This document shows, in pieces, positions 59,285-64,000 of a stretch of 64,000 nt of DNA; the first letter of the stretch is position 1, and every line of letters starts with the position of its first letter. Made by a program: the position numbers and the translations under genes. The stretch spans positions 3,906,001 to 3,970,000 of the forward strand of contig CP087563.1 in NCBI GenBank assembly GCA_020974905.1, written 5' to 3'. Origin of the DNA: Planctomycetes bacterium syqfu (GTDB lineage Bacteria > Planctomycetota > Phycisphaerae > Phycisphaerales > Phycisphaeraceae). The notes below the pieces were generated by a model. That model saw nothing but the letters and a program-made list of their open reading frames with translations. It was not told where the DNA came from and made no database searches.

Positions 59285-60478
59285 ATGGCACAAATCTCCG
59301 ACGTCCAACAACTCTACGAACAGCAACCCTATCCCGTCCCGCCAACGGATATGTCGGAGTTTGTGGCTGGGAAGATGTTTCCTGCTGGATCACCTGCGGA
59401 CTTTTTCCATCTGTATTGGCCTGATAAACCCTTCACCGACAAGCTGGAGATTCTCATCGCAGGTTGTGGCACAGCGCAGGCGACCGAGTTTGCAATCTCC
59501 AATCCCAATGCAACGATCACCGCGGTGGACCTGAGCAGTCGATCACTGGATCACACGCGGATGCTGCTGGACAAATACCAATGCAAGAATGTGTCACTGC
59601 ATCAAATGTCGTTGGAACATGTCACGCAGTTCGACAAGAATTTTGACCTGATCATCAGTACCGGCGTGTTGCATCACATGCCCGACCCCGCCGTTGGACT
59701 TAAGGCATTGCGCGATTGTCTGAAACCTGACGGGCGACTTTTTGCCATGGTTTATGGGGAATATGGGCGCACGGGGGTTTACATGTTTCAGGAATATTGT
59801 CGGCTATTGGGCGTGACATGGCAGCCAGGTGATTGTGAGCAGTTACGCCAGGTTCTCAAACATACGCCAGCGGATCACCCGATTGTCCCGCTCGCCAAGC
59901 GGACGCATGATTTGCTTTCCGATGCGGGGATGGCAGACTTGTTGCTTCACCCGCAGGACCGCGCGTACACCGTGCCGCAATTGTTGGATTGGTTAACCGA
60001 ATGTGACATGTGTCTGGAACGCTGGTGGATGCAGGCACCGTACCTGCCGCAGTGTTGTGCGTTGGCGCAGACACCGCATGCTGCCAAACTCGCTGCGTTG
60101 TCGATGGACAAGCAATATGCAGCCGTGGAACTTTTCAGGGGTAATCTGCATATGCATACGTTCATCGCTTCAGCATCCGATTCGCCACAGACACAGATTG
60201 ACTGGGCATCGGATCAATGGCGTGAGTTACTGCCGCTGCGGACACGGGGCGTGACAGTGCGGACGGACAACCTGCCTCAAGGTGCATTGGCTGCGTTATC
60301 ACAGAGTGGTCATCTGTTCCCGGTCCCAGCAGTGTTGCTTTCGCAGCAGACTGTGCCGATGTATCAGGGCATTGATCAGCAGTTGGCGTTGGGTGCGTTG
60401 GCCAAGAAACACCCGCAGACGAAGGACTTTTTCAAGATGCTCTGGGACTTTGACCAGGTGTTTTTCAGAAAGGCATAA
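59285..60478 (+). CDS. Class I SAM-dependent methyltransferase
   Basis: A 397-residue cytoplasmic protein. Motif I for SAM binding is EILIAGCGTAQATEFA near residue 56, motif II ITAVDLSSRSLDH holds the acidic ribose ligand, and ISTGVLHHMPDPAVGLKAL and LKPDGRLFAMVYGEYG match the later strands of the fold. The first 40 residues (YEQQPYPVPPTD) and the last 170 residues lie outside the methyltransferase core and are of unknown function. Substrate unknown. GGAG lies five bases before the ATG. Only three bases separate its stop from the next gene, so they form one unit. Confidence 0.85.
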   Translation: MAQISDVQQLYEQQPYPVPPTDMSEFVAGKMFPAGSPADFFHLYWPDKPFTDKLEILIAGCGTAQATEFAISNPNATITAVDLSSRSLDHTRMLLDKYQCKNVSLHQMSLEHVTQFDKNFDLIISTGVLHHMPDPAVGLKALRDCLKPDGRLFAMVYGEYGRTGVYMFQEYCRLLGVTWQPGDCEQLRQVLKHTPADHPIVPLAKRTHDLLSDAGMADLLLHPQDRAYTVPQLLDWLTECDMCLERWWMQAPYLPQCCALAQTPHAAKLAALSMDKQYAAVELFRGNLHMHTFIASASDSPQTQIDWASDQWRELLPLRTRGVTVRTDNLPQGALAALSQSGHLFPVPAVLLSQQTVPMYQGIDQQLALGALAKKHPQTKDFFKMLWDFDQVFFRKA

Positions 60479-60481
60479 ACC

Positions 60482-62236
60482 ATGCGGTTACGCTTTTGCA
60501 TGTTGGCAATCCTGCTGTTGGTCAGCACCATCGCCCAGGGTCAAACCCAATTGACATCGGGGAAGATGTCCGCCCAATTTACGCCGGAAGCGGGATTGAC
60601 GGAGTTGAAGTTCGACGGGCACACTGTGATGATCGGTTCGTCTGCGCACTTTGCCGGTTCGCAGTTCACGCTCATGCGCAATGTCCCCACGCGCGATTGG
60701 AACTGGCCTGCCAACCGCACCACGCCTCATTACGCCGTCAAGAACGGTAAGCTCATCAACAAGATCGGTCACTGGAAAGACCGCACCACGCATGTTCTGC
60801 AATCTCAAAACAATCGCTACACCGTCGAACACCGTTTTGCCATGGGCATCAACGTCACCTTCGATCATGTGCTTGACGCAAACGATCTGACGATGACGAT
60901 TACCATCGACAATCAAACACCCGATCCATATCAGCTTGATGATTGGCTGTTGTATCTGGTCAAGCCCCAAGGTGCTGCCAAACTCACACATCGGATGGGT
61001 AACTATTATCCGGCAGGGGACAATTACAGCCCGGTGTCGACCATCAGTGATCGCAACTGGGGGATGGGAATCAGTTACATCAAGCATGACCTGCGACCGA
61101 TGATGCTCCGATTGAATGCTCGACCGCAATATCGCGATTACCAGTTTGATTGCTGGCTTAAGGATTCGCCGATTCCGGCTGGTTCGCGTAGCAGCTACAC
61201 GATCGTGATCCGGCTGGCTCAGACACCCGGAGACTGGAAGAATCTGCTTGGACCTTACCGCCAATGGTTTAGCCAATACTACGGGCCCGCGCAATATCAC
61301 ACGGACTTTCGCTTGAAGGTGGGAGTCTTTGCCTGCTACCTGGAAGGGGTGACGCCGACGAACCCACGCGGTTATTTCCACCAGTTGCATCGTACAGGTT
61401 GGCTGCCTTACCTGCGCAAACAAGTTGGACATTTAAGCAAGTACAACACAGGTGAAGTGATCATCTGGGGTGCGACCGGGATCAGCTCACGTGGTGTGAA
61501 CTATCGGCCGGACTTTGATGTCATGCCACCGATTCTTGAACAAGGTCTGGATCAACTTGCACCGTTTTTCCAATCACTGGGTAACAAGCGGTTTGGTTTC
61601 TTTGCGCGTCCCAACACCATTGCTTATCAGGAAACGTGGACCCAAGACGCGGACGTGAGTTTCAATCCGCATGACCCCAAGCATGTACGCATGGCAGACA
61701 AGCGCTATGAACGTTTGGCAGACAAAGGTGCGACCGCGTTTTACATGGACACCTATGGTGCGGACTGGGGAGCGTATCCCGGTGCTGCCAAAGGCTCAGC
61801 GTTTTATCTCAAACATCTGCGGGACAAACTCGGGCCCGATGCCTTGCTGGTTTCGGAGTTTGGTTTTGATGTGTTTAGCGTCTATGCGATGGTGTGGCCT
61901 AATGCATCAGATGACCTGGGGCAAAAGCCCATCGGTGCCTATGCCCAATGGTTGGTGCCCGGCAGCGTTGAGTTCTGCAGGGCGTATCATGTCGATGGGG
62001 TCAAGCGTGCCTGGCAGATGGGTGCCGTCCCAATGATCAACGACTTTTCCGTCAACACCGCGTTAATGCAGATGCAAAACCAGTACGTCAATCCTGACGG
62101 CAGCAGCAAAGTCCGCAGTGACTGTCAGTCACCCAATGTGCAGGCCGTTACATCACCATTGAGTTTGCCCCAACAAAAAACGGGACCTGTCGATCAGACG
62201 ACAAGTCCCGTGGACAGTTTGTTTCGCAAGGATTGA
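60482..62236 (+). CDS. Secreted glycosidase-like protein of unrecognised family
   Basis: A 584-residue exported protein with signal peptide ending IAQGQ. Residues about 25-265 are beta-rich (ELKFDGHTVMIGSSAHF, RFAMGINVTFDHVL, TMTITIDNQTPDPYQ), like the N-terminal sandwich domain of many glycosidases. Residues 285-560 read as a TIM barrel with EVIIWGATG, FYMDTYGADWG and LLVSEFGFDVF, where the Asp and Glu could be catalytic. The last 25 residues are encoded by the terminator of the convergent gene and look unconstrained. It follows a methyltransferase gene after three bases. Substrate and family are not identified; the call rests on fold-like patterns. Confidence 0.65.
   Translation: MRLRFCMLAILLLVSTIAQGQTQLTSGKMSAQFTPEAGLTELKFDGHTVMIGSSAHFAGSQFTLMRNVPTRDWNWPANRTTPHYAVKNGKLINKIGHWKDRTTHVLQSQNNRYTVEHRFAMGINVTFDHVLDANDLTMTITIDNQTPDPYQLDDWLLYLVKPQGAAKLTHRMGNYYPAGDNYSPVSTISDRNWGMGISYIKHDLRPMMLRLNARPQYRDYQFDCWLKDSPIPAGSRSSYTIVIRLAQTPGDWKNLLGPYRQWFSQYYGPAQYHTDFRLKVGVFACYLEGVTPTNPRGYFHQLHRTGWLPYLRKQVGHLSKYNTGEVIIWGATGISSRGVNYRPDFDVMPPILEQGLDQLAPFFQSLGNKRFGFFARPNTIAYQETWTQDADVSFNPHDPKHVRMADKRYERLADKGATAFYMDTYGADWGAYPGAAKGSAFYLKHLRDKLGPDALLVSEFGFDVFSVYAMVWPNASDDLGQKPIGAYAQWLVPGSVEFCRAYHVDGVKRAWQMGAVPMINDFSVNTALMQMQNQYVNPDGSSKVRSDCQSPNVQAVTSPLSLPQQKTGPVDQTTSPVDSLFRKD
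62174..62210 (-). terminator. Terminator of the chemoreceptor gene, inside the opposite coding end
   Basis: Stem 62181-62192 with 62199-62210 (CGGGACCTGTCG/CGACAAGTCCCG, one mismatch) followed on the minus strand by six T at 62180-62175. It lies entirely within the last codons of the plus-strand secreted-protein gene. Confidence 0.85.
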
Positions 62237-63979
62237 TCAGACGGTCATCTTGGATGAGTCGATCTTGAATTGCTTGACCAGATTTTGGAGTTGTTCAGCC
62301 TTGCCGGAAAGCTGACCGGATGCCTGGGCGGCCTGCGAAGCACCTTCACTGGATTGGCGGGTGAAGGAACTGATGTGTTCGATGTTGTTGGCGACCTGCG
62401 TGCTGGCAGTGGATTGCTGTTCGGCCGCAGCGGCGATGGATTGAATCATCTCCGCTGCCTTCTTGGATGACTCAACAATCTTCTTGAGACTTTCACCAGC
62501 TTCTGAGGCTCGTTCCACACCATTGGCCACCTGGTCCGTCCCGCGTCCCATGCGTTCGACGGCGAGTTTGGTTTCGTCCTGAATGGCAGTGATGGATTTA
62601 GCGACTTCGTCGGTTGCTTTGGTGGTGCGGTCTGCAAGCTTACGGACTTCATCAGCAACAACCGCAAACCCGCGACCATGTTCACCAGCACGAGCTGCTT
62701 CGATGGCAGCATTGAGTGCCAACAGGTTGGTCTGGTCCGCAATATCGTTAATCACTTCGATGATCTGACCGATCTGCTCCCCGCGTTTACCGAGTTCTTC
62801 AACAGAGGTTGCTGTGTCGGAGACGGTCTGCTTGATGGACTGCATCTGATCGACAGTTTCAAAGACGATCTTGCCCCCATCTTCAGCCGACGCGGCACCC
62901 TCCTCGGCATGCTTGGAGACATCGGTGCTCTTGCGTGCCACTTCGACGATAGATGCATTCATTTCTTCGATCGCACTTGAGATCTGATGCACCTGGTTAG
63001 ACTGCTGTGATAAGCCGTTTGCCATCTCGTCGGAGACCGCTGCAATTTCCGTTGCAGCAGAGGCCACTTCGTTGGCTGAGTTTGCGACTTGCGCGATGGT
63101 GTCGTGAATCTTTTGTGCAAAAGTGTTAAAGCCTCGTGCGAGTTTGCCCAGTTCGTCATTGGATTTGATTTCAATGCGTTGGGTCAGATCGCCTTCGCCT
63201 TCAGCGATATCGGTCATCATGTCGGAGATCTGACGGATCGGGCCAATGATGGATTTACGGATGAGATACAGCACGAACGGCACGACGATCAGGAGACTGT
63301 AGCAACAGACAATGATCGCAGAGAAAGACATGCTCTTGAAAACGGACTGATCAATGCGCGTCTGTGCGTTTGCCATTTGTTCTTTGACATCGTCAATGTA
63401 AACACCGCAGCCGATGTACCAGGGTTTGCCCTGAATGGGCGCGACATAGGAAAGCTTGGGTGTGTGTTCGTCGGTGCCGGGCTTTTTGTTGTAGTACTCG
63501 ACAAAACCGCCGCCTTGCTTGGCCACCTTGGTGAAGTCATGGCGATAGAGTTTGCCTTTGCTATCAGGCTTGTCCCAGAAGTTCACGCCATTTTGCTCAG
63601 GGCGAATGGGATGAGCAATACACTCACCATCATAACCGTAGAGGAAGAAGTAGCCTGTGGGTTTCTGCTCCACTTCGGTGATGTGGAATTTGGCATTGAC
63701 CAGGGTTTTGCGAATAACTTTGAGTAACTCCGCTTCGTCTTGAATCTCGGAAGCAAGCAGAGAAAACTGATTGCTTTGTGATTCGACCAGGGCGCGGAGC
63801 TTGGTACGATGACCTGAGAGCATATTGTTTTGTACTGCATCCAGGCCGATGTCTTTGGCTTGCTTGGTGGTGTAAAGTCCCGTACCGATGGTCAAAAGGC
63901 TCAGACCCGCCAGGATGACGACCAGAAACCAGATTTTACGTGCAACTGATTTGTGTTTGTTCTTGGTGTTGCTTTTCAT
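62237..63979 (-). CDS. Methyl-accepting chemotaxis protein with single Cache sensor domain
   Basis: A 580-residue transmembrane receptor. Span 1 is about residues 15-36. The periplasmic region (37-212) has a single-Cache-2 pattern ([40 protein letters not shown]). Span 2 is about 218-242. HAMP covers about 243-295 ([29 protein letters not shown]). The signalling domain has the conserved hairpin tip [45 protein letters not shown] in slightly varied form. It would control the CheA kinase; no che genes are in the window. Small organic acids are common ligands of such sensors, but the ligand here is unknown. AAAGG upstream is a possible ribosome binding site. The stop codons of this gene and its convergent neighbour are directly adjacent. 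Confidence 0.94.
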   Translation of the reverse strand: MKSNTKNKHKSVARKIWFLVVILAGLSLLTIGTGLYTTKQAKDIGLDAVQNNMLSGHRTKLRALVESQSNQFSLLASEIQDEAELLKVIRKTLVNAKFHITEVEQKPTGYFFLYGYDGECIAHPIRPEQNGVNFWDKPDSKGKLYRHDFTKVAKQGGGFVEYYNKKPGTDEHTPKLSYVAPIQGKPWYIGCGVYIDDVKEQMANAQTRIDQSVFKSMSFSAIIVCCYSLLIVVPFVLYLIRKSIIGPIRQISDMMTDIAEGEGDLTQRIEIKSNDELGKLARGFNTFAQKIHDTIAQVANSANEVASAATEIAAVSDEMANGLSQQSNQVHQISSAIEEMNASIVEVARKSTDVSKHAEEGAASAEDGGKIVFETVDQMQSIKQTVSDTATSVEELGKRGEQIGQIIEVINDIADQTNLLALNAAIEAARAGEHGRGFAVVADEVRKLADRTTKATDEVAKSITAIQDETKLAVERMGRGTDQVANGVERASEAGESLKKIVESSKKAAEMIQSIAAAAEQQSTASTQVANNIEHISSFTRQSSEGASQAAQASGQLSGKAEQLQNLVKQFKIDSSKMTV

Positions 63980-64000
63980 TTCTCAATGGCCTTTCGCAGG

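Noticed and set aside
1-64000. Genomic island, prophage, CRISPR or transposon
   Set aside because: No integrase, phage structural gene, transposase, direct-repeat array or tRNA-flanked boundary was seen; only short non-coding repeats are present.

Overview
The window looks like chromosome from a planctomycete, most likely class Phycisphaerae, of moderate GC content. I base this on several co-occurring traits. There are three type II pseudopilins of the planctomycete/PVC kind with H-X9-DG-like C-termini, and a PEP-CTERM-anchored protein. A SpoIID/LytB-domain protein sits in a diderm setting. The tgt-yajC-secD gene order is present, and there are many planctomycete-type hypothetical proteins. 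The species is not identifiable from the sequence alone. No rRNA, tRNA, CRISPR, prophage or insertion-sequence transposase was seen.

Layout. 1-2.3 kb: tgt-yajC-secD (minus). 2.6-6.6 kb: small secreted proteins, a 454-residue hypothetical and a PEP-CTERM choice-of-anchor-A protein. 6.6-10 kb: a periplasmic binding protein translationally coupled to a membrane histidine kinase whose H-box histidine is a lysine. 10.3-12.1 kb: sugar isomerase-like protein and MTA phosphorylase. 12.5-16.3 kb: a four-gene ExbB-ExbD-coiled-coil operon resembling Tol/Ton machinery with unfamiliar partners. 16.4-20 kb: membrane glycosyltransferase-like TPR protein, a small hypothetical and sucC. 20.4-33.6 kb: a carbohydrate region with two glycosidases each beside a pseudopilin, a LacI regulator, an SGNH hydrolase, SAM hydrolase, rpoN and purQ. 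33.8-37.3 kb: DsrE-like lipoprotein and ftsK. 37.5-47.7 kb: three tandem copies of [TonB-dependent receptor + YfiR-like protein] followed by one CHASE8 hybrid histidine kinase. 47.7-54.3 kb (minus): a lipoprotein joining a Cys-x5-Arg phosphatase to a cytochrome c'-like CxxCH end, ilvB, a pyrophosphatase with a histone-H1-like tail, a TM2 protein, nuoC and its coupled partner. 54.5-64 kb: 2-hydroxyacid dehydrogenase, SpoIID protein, recJ, methyltransferase, a secreted glycosidase-like protein and a chemoreceptor.

How the parts may work together (inference). The receptor/YfiR/kinase block looks like an envelope signalling or uptake array. Three outer-membrane receptors are each paired with a periplasmic YfiR-like protein. 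All could report to one inner-membrane kinase whose CHASE8 sensor domain is the type that YfiR regulates in the known YfiBNR system. The ExbB/ExbD operon could energise an envelope complex, but its third protein lacks a recognisable TonB C-terminal domain.

Two window-wide patterns stand out. First, about eight genes without a Shine-Dalgarno sequence have a TANNNT -10-like box 6-10 bases before the start codon, as expected for leaderless or nearly leaderless mRNAs. Second, intergenic spaces hold several families of inverted repeats: heptad TAGGGAN arms, a 91-base REP-like hairpin, a CGCGAAG-type repeat and a double hairpin.
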